Of a stretch of 64,000 nt of DNA, positions 35,715 through 43,801 are shown in pieces (within the stretch, counting starts at the first letter, position 1; every line of letters starts with the position of its first letter). Source of the DNA: J029 sp964482495 (GTDB taxonomy: Bacteria; Planctomycetota; UBA1135); assembly GCA_964482495.1 (NCBI GenBank), contig CAYZXS010000009.1:1-64000 (forward strand), given 5' to 3'. The translations under genes were made by a program, and so were the position numbers. Under the pieces are notes generated by a model. The model was not told the origin of the DNA and ran no database searches. It saw only the letters and a program-made list of their open reading frames with translations.

Positions 35715-38114
35715 TCAGGCCTCGAGCAGGGCCCGGAGGGCGGCCTCGTCGAGCACGGTCACGCCCAGCTGCTCGGCCTTCTTGCGCTTCGAGCCGGCCT
35801 TCTCTCCGGCGACCAGGTAGTCGGTCTTCTTCGAGACCGAGCCTGCGACGCGACCACCGGCGGCCTGGATCTCGGCGGCGATCTCGGGGCGCGGCCGGCT
35901 GAGGGCGCCCGTGAGCACGAAGCTGAGGCCGCTCAAGGCGCCGGCGGCGGCGGCAGTGCCTGCGCCGGCTTCCTGCTCCAGCACCTCGACGCCCGCAGCG
36001 CGCATCGCCGCGATCGCTTCCAGGTTTTGGGCCCGGGTGAAGAAGGCCGTTAGGGACGGAGCCACCTCCTTGCCGAGGAAGGGCGCGTGCTCGAAGCGGG
36101 CCAGGGCGAAGGCGCTGGCGCAGATGGGCCCGAGGCCGGTCGGCGGCTCGGGCGCGAGGGCGCCGAGGGCGGCCAGGAACTCCTCCAGCCAGAGCGCGGA
36201 GGGGTCGGCCGGATCGGCGGCCAGGCCGCCCGGGGTGGCGGCAGTTGCGGCGGAAGCGGCGGACGCAGCGGCCGCCAGCGGCGGCACGCAGCCGAGCAGG
36301 CTCCGCTTGCCGTCCAGCCGTTCGGCGCTGCCGTAGCGGCGGGCCAGGGCCTGCCGGGCCTGCTCGGCGGGGTCGCGGTCGGACTCGGCGGCGCGCCAGT
36401 AGCGGCGCAGGAAGAACTCGACCACCGCGTCGGCGCAGGCGCCGGCTTCGCCTGGGCCGCCGCGCGAGGCGGCCACCGGCGCGGCGAGTGCCGCGCCGGC
36501 GAGCACGGCGTCGAGGGAGCCGAAGCCGGCCGCGAGGGAGCTGGAGCCCTCCTCGCCGAGCTCGGGCACCCCGAGCGCGAACAGGAATTTCTCGAGCGGA
36601 CAGCGCCGGGCGGCCTCGATCTGCTTCTGCAGCTCCTCGGCCGACTTCTCCCCCCAGCCGTCGAGCTCGCGGATCCGGTCGAAGTCGAGCGCGAAGACGT
36701 CCTCGACCCGCTCCAGGATTCCGGCTTCGGCGAACTGCTCCACCGCGCGCTCGCCCAGGCCCTCGATCCGCAGGGCCTTGCGCGAGGCCAGGTGCATCGC
36801 CCGCCGCCGCATCTGCGCCGGGCAATCGAGGTTGACGCAGGAGCGGAACTCGCCGCGCTGCACTGCCTCGGCGCCGCACTCGGGGCAGGCAGACGGCCAG
36901 ACGAAGGCCCGCTCGGCGCCGTCGCGCCGCTCCGGCACCGGCGCGAGGATCTGCGGGATCACGTCGCCGGCGCGCCTCACCACCACCCAGTCACCGAGCC
37001 GGATGTCGCGCTCCTCGATGTAGGCAGCGTTGTGCAGCGTGGCGTACTGGACCGTGGTGCCGCCGAGCTGGACCGGCTCCAGCCGCGCGCGGGGCGTCAG
37101 CCGACCGGTTCGACCGACCTGGATCTCGATCTCGAGCAGCCGCGTGATCTCCTCCCGCGGCGCGAACTTGTAGGCGCAGGCCCAGCGGGGAGTCCGGGCC
37201 CGCGAGCCCAGCCGCTGGCGCAGGTCCCTGCGGTCGACCTTGACCACCACGCCGTCCATCTCGTAGTCGATGGCGTCGCGCTGCTCCTCGAGCTGGTCGT
37301 GGAAGGCCTTCATGCCGTCGAAGTCGGCGACCTCGGCGCGGTAGGGCGTGACCGGGAAGCCCCACTCCTCGACGGCGGCCATGGCATCGGTGTGGGTGGC
37401 GAACTCCGGGCCGCCCTCGCAGCGCACCAGCTCCCAGGCGATCAGCCGGAGCCCGCGGGCGCGCGCCACCGAGGGGTCGAGGCGCTTGAGCGTGCCCGCG
37501 GTGGCGTTGCGCGGGTTGGCGAAGGGCGACTCGCCGGCCTCGACCAGCTCCCGGTTGACGCGCTCGAAGGCGGTCAGCGGCTGCAGCACCTCACCGCGGA
37601 CCTCGAGCAGCTGCGGCGCCTCCCCCCGCAGCCGCAGCGGCACGCCGCCCACCGCGCGCAGGTTCGAGCTCAGGTCCTCGCCGACCGCGCCGTCGCCGCG
37701 CGAGACGCCGCGCGCGAACAGGCCGTCCCGGTAGATCAGGGAGGCGGAGACGCCGTCCCACTTCGGCTCGCAGACGTAGCGCCAACCGGACGCCTCGTCG
37801 CTGAGCCCGCGGCCGACCCGGTCGTGGAAGTCCTGGACCTCCTCGTCCCCGAACAGGCTCTCGATCGAGACCATCGGCACGGCGTGCTCGACGCGCTCGA
37901 AGCGGCTGCCCTCGGGCAGTGGCGCTCCGACCCGCTGGCTCGGCGAGTCCGGGCGCAGCCACTCCGGGTGGGTTCGCTCGAGCTCGACCAGCTCGCGGAA
38001 CAGCCGGTCGTACTCGGCGTCCGAGACCCGCGGCCGCGCCAGCACGTAATAGGCGTGGTCGTGCTCCGCGAGCTCGCGGATCAGGGCCTGGTAGCGCTCG
38101 CGTCCGCCGCTCAC
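35715..38114 (-). CDS. ligA: NAD-dependent DNA ligase with enlarged HhH-BRCT linker
   Basis: This 799-residue ligase seals nicks in replication and repair. Visible domains: Ia at about 1-70 (HDHAYYVLARPRVSDAEYDRL), the adenylation site CEPKWDG with Lys118, an OB fold, a Zn finger (CPECG...CVNLDCPAQ), helix-hairpin-helix repeats, and a C-terminal BRCT domain (GLSFVLTGALSRPR). Ordinary LigA has about 670 residues; the extra 130 form an Ala-rich stretch between the HhH and BRCT domains. It starts at GTG, overlapping the stop of the preceding small gene (GTGA). Confidence 0.95.
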   Translation of the reverse strand: MSGGRERYQALIRELAEHDHAYYVLARPRVSDAEYDRLFRELVELERTHPEWLRPDSPSQRVGAPLPEGSRFERVEHAVPMVSIESLFGDEEVQDFHDRVGRGLSDEASGWRYVCEPKWDGVSASLIYRDGLFARGVSRGDGAVGEDLSSNLRAVGGVPLRLRGEAPQLLEVRGEVLQPLTAFERVNRELVEAGESPFANPRNATAGTLKRLDPSVARARGLRLIAWELVRCEGGPEFATHTDAMAAVEEWGFPVTPYRAEVADFDGMKAFHDQLEEQRDAIDYEMDGVVVKVDRRDLRQRLGSRARTPRWACAYKFAPREEITRLLEIEIQVGRTGRLTPRARLEPVQLGGTTVQYATLHNAAYIEERDIRLGDWVVVRRAGDVIPQILAPVPERRDGAERAFVWPSACPECGAEAVQRGEFRSCVNLDCPAQMRRRAMHLASRKALRIEGLGERAVEQFAEAGILERVEDVFALDFDRIRELDGWGEKSAEELQKQIEAARRCPLEKFLFALGVPELGEEGSSSLAAGFGSLDAVLAGAALAAPVAASRGGPGEAGACADAVVEFFLRRYWRAAESDRDPAEQARQALARRYGSAERLDGKRSLLGCVPPLAAAASAASAATAATPGGLAADPADPSALWLEEFLAALGALAPEPPTGLGPICASAFALARFEHAPFLGKEVAPSLTAFFTRAQNLEAIAAMRAAGVEVLEQEAGAGTAAAAGALSGLSFVLTGALSRPRPEIAAEIQAAGGRVAGSVSKKTDYLVAGEKAGSKRKKAEQLGVTVLDEAALRALLEA

Positions 38115-38494
38115 CCGATCCCGGCTTCGGCCAGCAGCCCGGCCAGGCTCTTCTCGATGCGGTCGCCCGAACCCGGCGAGAACAGGATCACTAGGTCCGG
38201 CGAGGCGAGCTCCTGCAGCCGGCGCAGGGTGGCGGCCGGCACCACCGGCAGCTCCCCCTCGGTGGGGCTGTAGTAGCCGATCCGGACCGCGCGGCGCATG
38301 CCGTTGACCCGGCCGGTGGCCAGGCCGCCGTCGATCGGGTCCTGGTCGAGCGCCGGATCGCCGTACTCCAGCCGGCAGCCGAGGAAGACCCGGCCGTCAT
38401 CCGCCTTCACGGTGCAGCCGGCGATCGGCCCCCGGAGCACCCGGGAGGTGGCAGCCGCCTGCTCGGCTACGGCGACGAGGTTGCGATCATCCAT
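38111..38494 (-). CDS. Cytidine-deaminase-fold protein lacking zinc ligands
   Basis: This is a 127-residue protein. The segment GPIAGCTVKADDGRVFLGCR matches the start of small tetrameric cytidine deaminases (VGAALLTKDGKVYRGCN in Cdd). The later PVVPAATLRRLQELASPDLVI aligns with their PCGACRQVLxEF zinc motif. The His/Cys-Ala-Glu and PCxxC residues are all replaced, so deaminase activity is unlikely. It is translationally coupled to ligA. I chose the ATG at 38494 because TATCCT is 9 nt upstream. The family link is by eye and moderate; the role is unknown. Confidence 0.6.
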   Translation of the reverse strand: MDDRNLVAVAEQAAATSRVLRGPIAGCTVKADDGRVFLGCRLEYGDPALDQDPIDGGLATGRVNGMRRAVRIGYYSPTEGELPVVPAATLRRLQELASPDLVILFSPGSGDRIEKSLAGLLAEAGIG

Positions 38495-38503
38495 GACGGA
38501 GGC

Positions 38504-38509
38504 AGGATA
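38504..38509 (-). promoter_or_regulatory. Candidate -10 (TATCCT) of the ligA unit
   Basis: TATCCT is 9 nt before the ATG of the deaminase-like gene that precedes ligA. Confidence 0.45.
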
Positions 38510-38530
38510 CCCGCGCCGCAAGTCCCCGGC

Positions 38531-39040
38531 TCATGCCGACCGGCGGCGGCGGCGGGCGGCCCGGGCCGGCTTGCGCATCCGCTTCAGCGCCTCTTCCAAC
38601 TCGATGGGCCGGTCGGTACCGATCCACACCGTCTCGCCGTCGCTCAGGTTCAAGGTCAGGCCCGGGCCCTCCCCTCCTTGCCAGACGGTGACCCGCGGCG
38701 CACGGCGCACCCCCCAGCCGGTGCGGCCCCACGGATAGGTCATGTGGACGTGCCAGTCCTCGAGCTCGCCGCGCGGGTAGAGCCGGGGCTTGAAGGGCGA
38801 GAGCCGGACCTGGAGGCCGTCCGGGCGGACCTCGGTGGTCAGGCTGCTGAGCCGGAACCACAGCGCCAGCAGCGCCAAGCCGACCGCGACCCAGAGGGCG
38901 GTGGGCAGGGACACGGGCTCGAGCAGCAGCGCCGCCCCCAGCACCAGCACGGCCAGGCCCCACACGAATTGCTGCAGACGCCTCGACGCGTCGCGCTTCT
39001 CGCGGAACAGGGGCTGCTCGCCGGCGCTCTCCTCGCTCAT
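38531..39040 (-). CDS. Small two-helix membrane protein
   Basis: This 169-residue hypothetical protein has two close transmembrane helices (about 24-65). A cytoplasmic beta-rich domain follows (WHVHMTYPWGRTGWGVR, LNLSDGETVWIGTDRPIELEEAL), then an Arg-rich tail. The layout is that of membrane-anchored PH-like proteins of unknown function. The ATG at 39040 is favoured by a TAGAAT 8 nt upstream. Confidence 0.55.
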   Translation of the reverse strand: MSEESAGEQPLFREKRDASRRLQQFVWGLAVLVLGAALLLEPVSLPTALWVAVGLALLALWFRLSSLTTEVRPDGLQVRLSPFKPRLYPRGELEDWHVHMTYPWGRTGWGVRRAPRVTVWQGGEGPGLTLNLSDGETVWIGTDRPIELEEALKRMRKPARAARRRRRSA

Positions 39041-39048
39041 GACCGCTG

Positions 39049-39054
39049 ATTCTA
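39049..39054 (-). promoter_or_regulatory. Candidate -10 (TAGAAT) for the membrane protein
   Basis: TAGAAT is 8 nt upstream of the ATG. Its TAG is also the stop codon of the upstream gene, the same arrangement as at 9710. Confidence 0.5.
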
Positions 39055-39504
39055 GTGCGAAGCCTCCCCGGATTCTCCCCTCGGCCCGGCCTCCGTTCGG
39101 CTCTCCTCCCCAGAGGCGGGCTTGTAGCCGGCGAAGGGCACCCGGTTCATCAGCCGGCGGATCCCCGTGACCGGATCCTCGCGCTCCTCCCCGGCGCAAG
39201 TGACCCAGGCGGTCCGGTCCTCCAGGTCACCTGGATCGACCTCGACCGCGCCGTCGGAGGCCAGACCCAGGACCTGGAGCACGTACTTGGCCCGCGGCAG
39301 GCCCCGCTCCGACCAGTGCAGGGAGTCCCAGCAGGCCGTGCGGCCGACGAAATCGCCCGCGACCACCTCCCAGCGCATGCCCCAGCGCCGGTGCCCGGCC
39401 GGGCTGTCGCTCTCCCGCACCTCGGCCACGCGGCACAGGTACTCGCCAGCCGGCACCGCCCGCAGGTCCTCGATGTTGTCCACTCCGCTGAAGTCCACTT
39501 GCAT
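39052..39504 (-). CDS. DUF669-like protein
   Basis: This 150-residue protein has a conserved N-terminal half (VPAGEYLCRVAEVRESDSPAGHRRW..RWEVVAGDFVGR..WDSL, then AKYVLQVLGL). It resembles DUF669 proteins, which in phages are often encoded beside recombination or ssDNA-annealing genes. No other phage gene is present here. A strong AGGAGG Shine-Dalgarno stands 8 nt before the ATG, unlike the leaderless genes around it. It is divergent from the symporter gene. Confidence 0.6.
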   Translation of the reverse strand: MQVDFSGVDNIEDLRAVPAGEYLCRVAEVRESDSPAGHRRWGMRWEVVAGDFVGRTACWDSLHWSERGLPRAKYVLQVLGLASDGAVEVDPGDLEDRTAWVTCAGEEREDPVTGIRRLMNRVPFAGYKPASGEESRTEAGPRGESGEASH

Positions 39505-39597
39505 CCTGATTCCTCCTGTTCCTTGGGCAGACGGCCTCGGCGGCCCTCGGTTACGGGCCGATCCCGGACCACCGCCCGCCGCTTCGGGCCGGCCGGT

Positions 39598-39626
39598 TTG
39601 CCCATTCCCCCAGCGGTCGCCACAAT
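39598..39626 (+). promoter_or_regulatory. Candidate sigma-70 promoter of the AGCS symporter
   Basis: TTGCCC (39598-39603), a 17-bp spacer, and CACAAT (39621-39626). The leader would be about 37 nt and contains a 7-bp hairpin (39642-39657, CGGGTCC-TC-GGACCCG) just before the start codon, which could affect translation. Confidence 0.4.
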
Positions 39627-39669
39627 CGCCGGACCGTCATCCGGGTCCTCGGACCCGTGGACCACCTCG

Positions 39670-41250
39670 ATGAAGCACCCGCTCCGCCTCCTGCCCCTGC
39701 TCCTCATCCCCTTCCTGAGCGCGCCGCTCGCCGCCCAGGACGCGGCCGCGGCCGAGGCCGGACAGGCCGCCGTAGAGCAGGCCGGAGCCGCGGAGGCAGC
39801 AGGAGGGGATTGGAAGACGACCGTCGACGAGGCAGCCGGCTGGGTGGTCCAGGAGCTGTCGAACATCTTCTTCGTCGATCTCCTGCCCGGAGAGGGCACC
39901 ATCCCGCTGGTGGTGGCCTGGCTGGTGCTCGGCGCCATCTTCTTCACCCTCCGCATGGGCTTCATCAACCTGCGCGGCTTCCGGCACGCCATCGACGTCA
40001 CCCGCGGACGCTACGACAACCCGGACGACGAAGGCGAGGTCAGCCACTTCCAGGCCCTGGCCTCGGCGCTCTCGGCCACGGTCGGCCTGGGCAACATCGC
40101 CGGGGTGGCCATCGCGGTCAGCCTGGGCGGCCCGGGGGCGATCCTGTGGATGGTCTTCGCCGGCTTCCTGGGCATGTCCTCGAAGTTCGTCGAGTGCACC
40201 CTGGGCCAGAAGTACCGCGAGGTCCGGCCCGACGGCCGGGTCATGGGCGGGGCCATGTTCTACCTGTCCAAGGGCTTGTCCGACCTCGGCCTGGCGCCGC
40301 TGGGCAAGGTCCTGGCGGTGATGTTCGCGGTGATCTGCATCGGCGCCAGCTTCGGCGGCGGCAACACCTTCCAGGTCAACCAGTCGCTGAACGCGATCAA
40401 GGAGACGGTCCCCTTCCTGGCGGAACATCGCTGGGTCTACGGCGCGGTCATGACCGTGCTGGCCGGGGTCGTGATCATCGGGGGCATCAAGCGCATCGCC
40501 CAGACGGCGGAGAAGATCGTGCCCTCGATGTGCGCGATCTACGTCATCGCTTGCCTCGCGGTGCTGTTCATCTCCGCCGACCAGATCCCCGCGGCCTTCG
40601 GCGCGATCTTCGAGGGCGCCTTCAGCCCCTCGGCGGCCTACGGCGGCTTCATCGGCGTCCTGGTGCAGGGCTTCAAGCGCGCCGCCTTCTCCAACGAGGC
40701 CGGCGTCGGCTCGGCGGCGATCGCTCACTCCGCGGCCCGCACCGAGTATCCGGTGCGCGAGGGCGTGGTGGCCCTGCTCGAACCCTTCATCGACACCATC
40801 GTGGTCTGCACCATGACCGGCCTGGTGATCGTGATCACCGGCGTCTACAACGATCCGGAGCTGGCCCACTACGTCACCAGCAACGACGGCGCCGGCCTCA
40901 CCTCGCAGGCCTTCTCTCAGACCCTGAGCTGGTTCCCCTACGTGCTCTCGGTGGCGGTGGCGCTGTTCGCCTTCTCCACCATGATCTCCTGGAGCTACTA
41001 CGGCGAGCGCTGCTGGGCGTGGCTGTTCGGCGACCGCAGCTCGATGATTTACCGGCTCCTGTTCCTGGTCTTCGTCTTCCTCGGCTCGATCATCACCTCG
41101 CAGAACGTGCTCGACTTCGGCGACCTGATGATCCTCAGCATGGCCTTCCCGAACGTGCTCGGGCTCCTGTTCCTGGCCGGCGGCGTGAGGCGCGACCTGG
41201 ACGAATACGTTTCCAAGTTGAAAAACGGGGAGTTCAAGGTTTACAAGTAG
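39670..41250 (+). CDS. AGCS-family sodium:alanine/glycine symporter
   Basis: This is a 526-residue transporter that couples Na+ to small neutral amino acids. AGCS signatures are FFTLRMGFINLRGFRHAI, the SATVGLGNIAGVAIAVSLGGPGA motif, GGGNTFQVNQ and KRAAFSNEAGVGSA. About eleven membrane segments are visible. Unusually, an N-terminal signal-peptide-like stretch (to LAAQ) and a 30-residue Ala/Glu-rich segment precede the first helix. A 71-residue membrane protein starts 4 bp after its stop. Confidence 0.93.
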   Translation: MKHPLRLLPLLLIPFLSAPLAAQDAAAAEAGQAAVEQAGAAEAAGGDWKTTVDEAAGWVVQELSNIFFVDLLPGEGTIPLVVAWLVLGAIFFTLRMGFINLRGFRHAIDVTRGRYDNPDDEGEVSHFQALASALSATVGLGNIAGVAIAVSLGGPGAILWMVFAGFLGMSSKFVECTLGQKYREVRPDGRVMGGAMFYLSKGLSDLGLAPLGKVLAVMFAVICIGASFGGGNTFQVNQSLNAIKETVPFLAEHRWVYGAVMTVLAGVVIIGGIKRIAQTAEKIVPSMCAIYVIACLAVLFISADQIPAAFGAIFEGAFSPSAAYGGFIGVLVQGFKRAAFSNEAGVGSAAIAHSAARTEYPVREGVVALLEPFIDTIVVCTMTGLVIVITGVYNDPELAHYVTSNDGAGLTSQAFSQTLSWFPYVLSVAVALFAFSTMISWSYYGERCWAWLFGDRSSMIYRLLFLVFVFLGSIITSQNVLDFGDLMILSMAFPNVLGLLFLAGGVRRDLDEYVSKLKNGEFKVYK

Positions 41251-41254
41251 CGGC

Positions 41255-41470
41255 GTGATCGCGCCGGCCGCCCTCCCCCTGCTCGCCGCCTCCGCTCCGT
41301 TCACCGCCCTGGTGACCGACGAGGCGGCCGGGAGCGCAGTCGCCGGCGGCGCCGCCGAGGTGATGATGAACCCCTTCGGGGTCGCCTTCGTCGCCATCAC
41401 CTGGGCCATGCTGGTCGGGCTGAATTTGTGGTGTCTGCGCAAGCTCCTGAAGCACCGCGACCCCGCTTGA
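41255..41470 (+). CDS. Small single-pass membrane protein coupled to the symporter
   Basis: This is a 71-residue protein from a GTG 4 bp after the symporter stop. It has a weakly hydrophobic N-terminus followed by one clear transmembrane helix (about 42-60, FVAITWAMLVGLNLWCL) and a basic tail (RKLLKHRD), so it is probably N-out/C-in. Tiny accessory subunits are known for some NSS-family amino-acid symporters, but I know of no established one for AGCS. Its position suggests a dedicated partner. Confidence 0.5.
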   Translation: MIAPAALPLLAASAPFTALVTDEAAGSAVAGGAAEVMMNPFGVAFVAITWAMLVGLNLWCLRKLLKHRDPA

Positions 41471-41588
41471 CCGACAGAAGTCCTTTCCAGAACTTGGCTT
41501 ATTGGCGCCGATGATCTGCTAAGGGCGGACCCTCATGTGGACGATAATTCTGCAGACTCCCTCTAGGGGCAGCCCATCCACTTCTCCC

Positions 41589-41960
41589 ATGAGTTCACCC
41601 ACCACGTCCACACCGGTCGACGCCAGCCGCTTGAACGAGCTGAGAGACCTCTTCGGCGACGACGCCGAGATCGCCTCGCTGTACCAGGAATTCTTCGTTG
41701 AGCTCCCGGACCGGCTGAGCACCCTCACCACCTCACTGCGCAACGGGGTTCCGGAAGGGATCGAGCGCGCCGCTCACGCCATCTCCGGCAGCAGCGGCAG
41801 CCTCGGCGCGATGTGCGTGCACAAGGCCGCCAAGGCCCTCAAGGAGAAGGCTCGCCAAGGAGAGGTCGACCACCTGGAGGACCTGATGGTCCACCTCGAG
41901 ACCGAGCTCGACCGGCTGCGGAGCTACCTCGAGCAGGAAGGCCTGCTCGGCGAAGCGTAG
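41589..41960 (+). CDS. Hpt (histidine phosphotransfer) domain protein
   Basis: This 123-residue all-alpha protein matches Hpt domains: the phospho-accepting His63 is in AAHAISGSSGSLGA. The canonical pattern is HxLKGSS..LGA, so the Lys after His is Ser. It would relay phosphate between a hybrid kinase and a response regulator elsewhere in the genome. An earlier ATG at 41535 adds 18 non-Hpt residues; I prefer 41589. The 3' end overlaps the convergent aminotransferase by 37 bp. Confidence 0.8.
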   Translation: MSSPTTSTPVDASRLNELRDLFGDDAEIASLYQEFFVELPDRLSTLTTSLRNGVPEGIERAAHAISGSSGSLGAMCVHKAAKALKEKARQGEVDHLEDLMVHLETELDRLRSYLEQEGLLGEA

Positions 41961-43066
41961 CCCGCCACCGCGTCGGCCACCTCCACCCGCATCTCTCCGG
42001 TGATGCCGGGGTGGATCGGCAGGGCCAAGACCTCAGCGGCTGCCCGCTCGCTCTCCGGGAGGTCGCCTGCGGTCCCGCCGAGGTCCGCGAAGCAGGGCTG
42101 AAGGTGCAGCGGCAGCGGGTAGTAGACGGCGCAGCCCACCCCGGCCGCCTGCAGCGCCTGCTGCAGGCCATCCCGGTCCCGCGACCGGACCACGTACTGG
42201 TGGAAGACGTGCCCGGGGGTGATCTCCGGCAAGACCAGCTGCTCATCGAGCCCGCGATCGGCGAAGAGCTGGTGGTAATGTCCGGCGCCCTCCCGGCGGG
42301 CGGCGTTGTACTCGAGCAGGTGGTCGAGGCGTTCGAGCAGGGCCGCGGCCTGCAGGGTGTCGTGGCGGAAGTTGTAGCCCACCTCGTCGTGCAGGTACTG
42401 CTGGCCGCCGCCGTGCTCGCGCAGGCGCCTCATCCGCTCGGCGAGTTCGGGGTCGCGGGTGGTGACGAAGCCGGCGTCGCCGCAGGCGCCCAGGTTCTTG
42501 GTCGGGAAGCACGAGAAGGCCGCGGTGGCGCCCAGGCCGCCGCAGGGGCCCTCGGGGCTGGCGGCGCCGACGGCTTGGGCGGCGTCCTCGACCACCACCA
42601 CCTCCCGGCCCGCGGCGCCGTCGACGGCGGCGCGCAGGGGGCCGATCTCCGCCGGGCGGCCGTAGAGGTGCACCGGCATCACCGCCTTGGTCCGGGGGCC
42701 AGTCTTGGCGGCGGCCGACGCCGGGTCGATGCAATAGCTGACCGGGTCGATGTCAGCGAAGACCGGCACCGCCCCGAGCCGGGTGACGGCGCCCGCAGTG
42801 GCGAAGAAGCTGAAGGCGGGCACGATCACCTCGTCGCCGGGCTCGACCCCAGCCGCGCGCAGCGCCAGGACGAGGGCGTCGGAGCCGTTGGAGCAGGTCA
42901 GGGCGTGCTCGACGCCGAGGAAACGCGCGAGGTGGTCCTCGAGCTCCGCGACCTCCGGACCATTGATGAAGCGGCCGTGCTCGAGGATCGCGGCCCAGCG
43001 GCGCAGCAGCCCCTCCTTCTCTTCCGGGCCGAGGTTGTACTGGATGTCGAAGAAGGGAACGCCCAT
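41924..43066 (-). CDS. DegT/DnrJ/EryC1/StrS aminotransferase
   Basis: This 380-residue PLP enzyme aminates keto-sugars bound to nucleotides. It starts VPFFDIQYNLGPE and has SNGSDALVLAL, EDAAQAVGA (PLP-pairing Asp161) and SCFPTKNLGACGDAG, with Schiff-base Lys190. The C-terminus includes YYPLPLHLQPCF, as in WecE/DesV-type enzymes. No other sugar-nucleotide genes are adjacent, so the product is unknown; surface glycan synthesis is likely. Confidence 0.9.
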   Translation of the reverse strand: MGVPFFDIQYNLGPEEKEGLLRRWAAILEHGRFINGPEVAELEDHLARFLGVEHALTCSNGSDALVLALRAAGVEPGDEVIVPAFSFFATAGAVTRLGAVPVFADIDPVSYCIDPASAAAKTGPRTKAVMPVHLYGRPAEIGPLRAAVDGAAGREVVVVEDAAQAVGAASPEGPCGGLGATAAFSCFPTKNLGACGDAGFVTTRDPELAERMRRLREHGGGQQYLHDEVGYNFRHDTLQAAALLERLDHLLEYNAARREGAGHYHQLFADRGLDEQLVLPEITPGHVFHQYVVRSRDRDGLQQALQAAGVGCAVYYPLPLHLQPCFADLGGTAGDLPESERAAAEVLALPIHPGITGEMRVEVADAVAGYASPSRPSCSR

Positions 43067-43074
43067 CGCCGCCG

Positions 43075-43080
43075 ATTCTA
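43075..43080 (-). promoter_or_regulatory. Candidate -10 (TAGAAT) of the aminotransferase
   Basis: TAGAAT lies 8 nt before the ATG, so the gene can be transcribed separately from the regulator/membrane pair upstream. Confidence 0.5.
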
Positions 43081-43100
43081 GTCCCGCGCGCCGGCCTCCA

Positions 43101-43478
43101 TCAGCCCCGGCGCAGGGTCTCGGCCTCGATCTTGCGGTTCTCCGCCTCGTGGTAGCGTTTGGCCATCACCGGCCGCAAGCCGAAGCCGAGGCCGGCGCAG
43201 AGGCCCCCGATCAGCAGCGGCGCATACCAGACGGCGTAGGGTTGGCCAGCGATGAGGGCGACGACGCCGGCGACCAGCAGCACCACGCCGAGCAGCCCCT
43301 GGCCGAGCAGCAGGCCGAGCACCAGGCCGCGGGCCTGGCCCCGCGGGGCGAGCAGGCCGCCCAGGGTTCCGATCACGGCTCCGAGCACACCGACCCCGGC
43401 GCCGCCGTAGGCGCCGAACAAGGTCGCGACTTCCTGGCTGACCCAAGGGTCGGTGGTGACGGTGAGCAATCCAAACAT
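43101..43478 (-). CDS. Small membrane protein coupled to a DUF2089-like regulator
   Basis: This 125-residue protein has three Gly/Leu-rich transmembrane helices (about 18-38, 45-70 and 75-97) and a charged cytoplasmic tail (AKRYHEAENRKIEAETLRRG). There is no match to a named family. Its ATG overlaps the stop of the HTH gene (TGATG), so the two are made together. This is likely a regulator and membrane sensor or effector pair. Confidence 0.6.
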   Translation of the reverse strand: MFGLLTVTTDPWVSQEVATLFGAYGGAGVGVLGAVIGTLGGLLAPRGQARGLVLGLLLGQGLLGVVLLVAGVVALIAGQPYAVWYAPLLIGGLCAGLGFGLRPVMAKRYHEAENRKIEAETLRRG

Positions 43479-43801
43479 CAGCGGTTCTCCGGGTCGGGGC
43501 CGGCCAGCAGCCGGCGGTGCAGTTGGCGGATCCGTTTCGCGGCGGGCAAGGTGAGCTGCCCGCGTTCCACGTACCCAGCCAGCATCTCCCCAAGCGGGTC
43601 CAGCGTCTCGCCTTCCCGAAGCCGGCCGAGCCGGTCGATCAAGCGGTCCAGCCGGGCCCGGATGGTCGGATAGCTGACCCCGTAGAGGCTGGCCAGCTCC
43701 TTCAGGGACCCGGAGACGAGGACCAGCCGCAGGACGAGCTCCTGCTCGGCCTCCTCCAGTTGCTGGAAGAGGCGCGCCGGGCGGGTAGAGGCGGGATCCA
43801 T
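43478..43801 (-). CDS. DUF2089-type helix-turn-helix regulator
   Basis: This 107-residue protein has the C-terminal HTH of the DUF2089 family: ELVLRLVLVSGSLKELASLYGVSYPTIRARLDRLIDRL (recognition helix YPTIRARLD). The zinc-ribbon half of full DUF2089 proteins is absent. A second helical part (LGEMLAGYVERGQLTLPAAKRIRQL) may dimerise. Upstream lie a direct repeat GGCACC-TAC-GGCACC (43808-43822) that could be an autoregulatory operator, a TAATGT -10-like element at 43826-43831, and a sigma-54 promoter match further up. Confidence 0.72.
   Translation of the reverse strand: MDPASTRPARLFQQLEEAEQELVLRLVLVSGSLKELASLYGVSYPTIRARLDRLIDRLGRLREGETLDPLGEMLAGYVERGQLTLPAAKRIRQLHRRLLAGPDPENR

Noticed and set aside
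39052..39504. Prophage remnant suggested by the DUF669-like gene
   Set aside because: No integrase, capsid, attachment site or other phage gene is nearby, and composition matches the surroundings.
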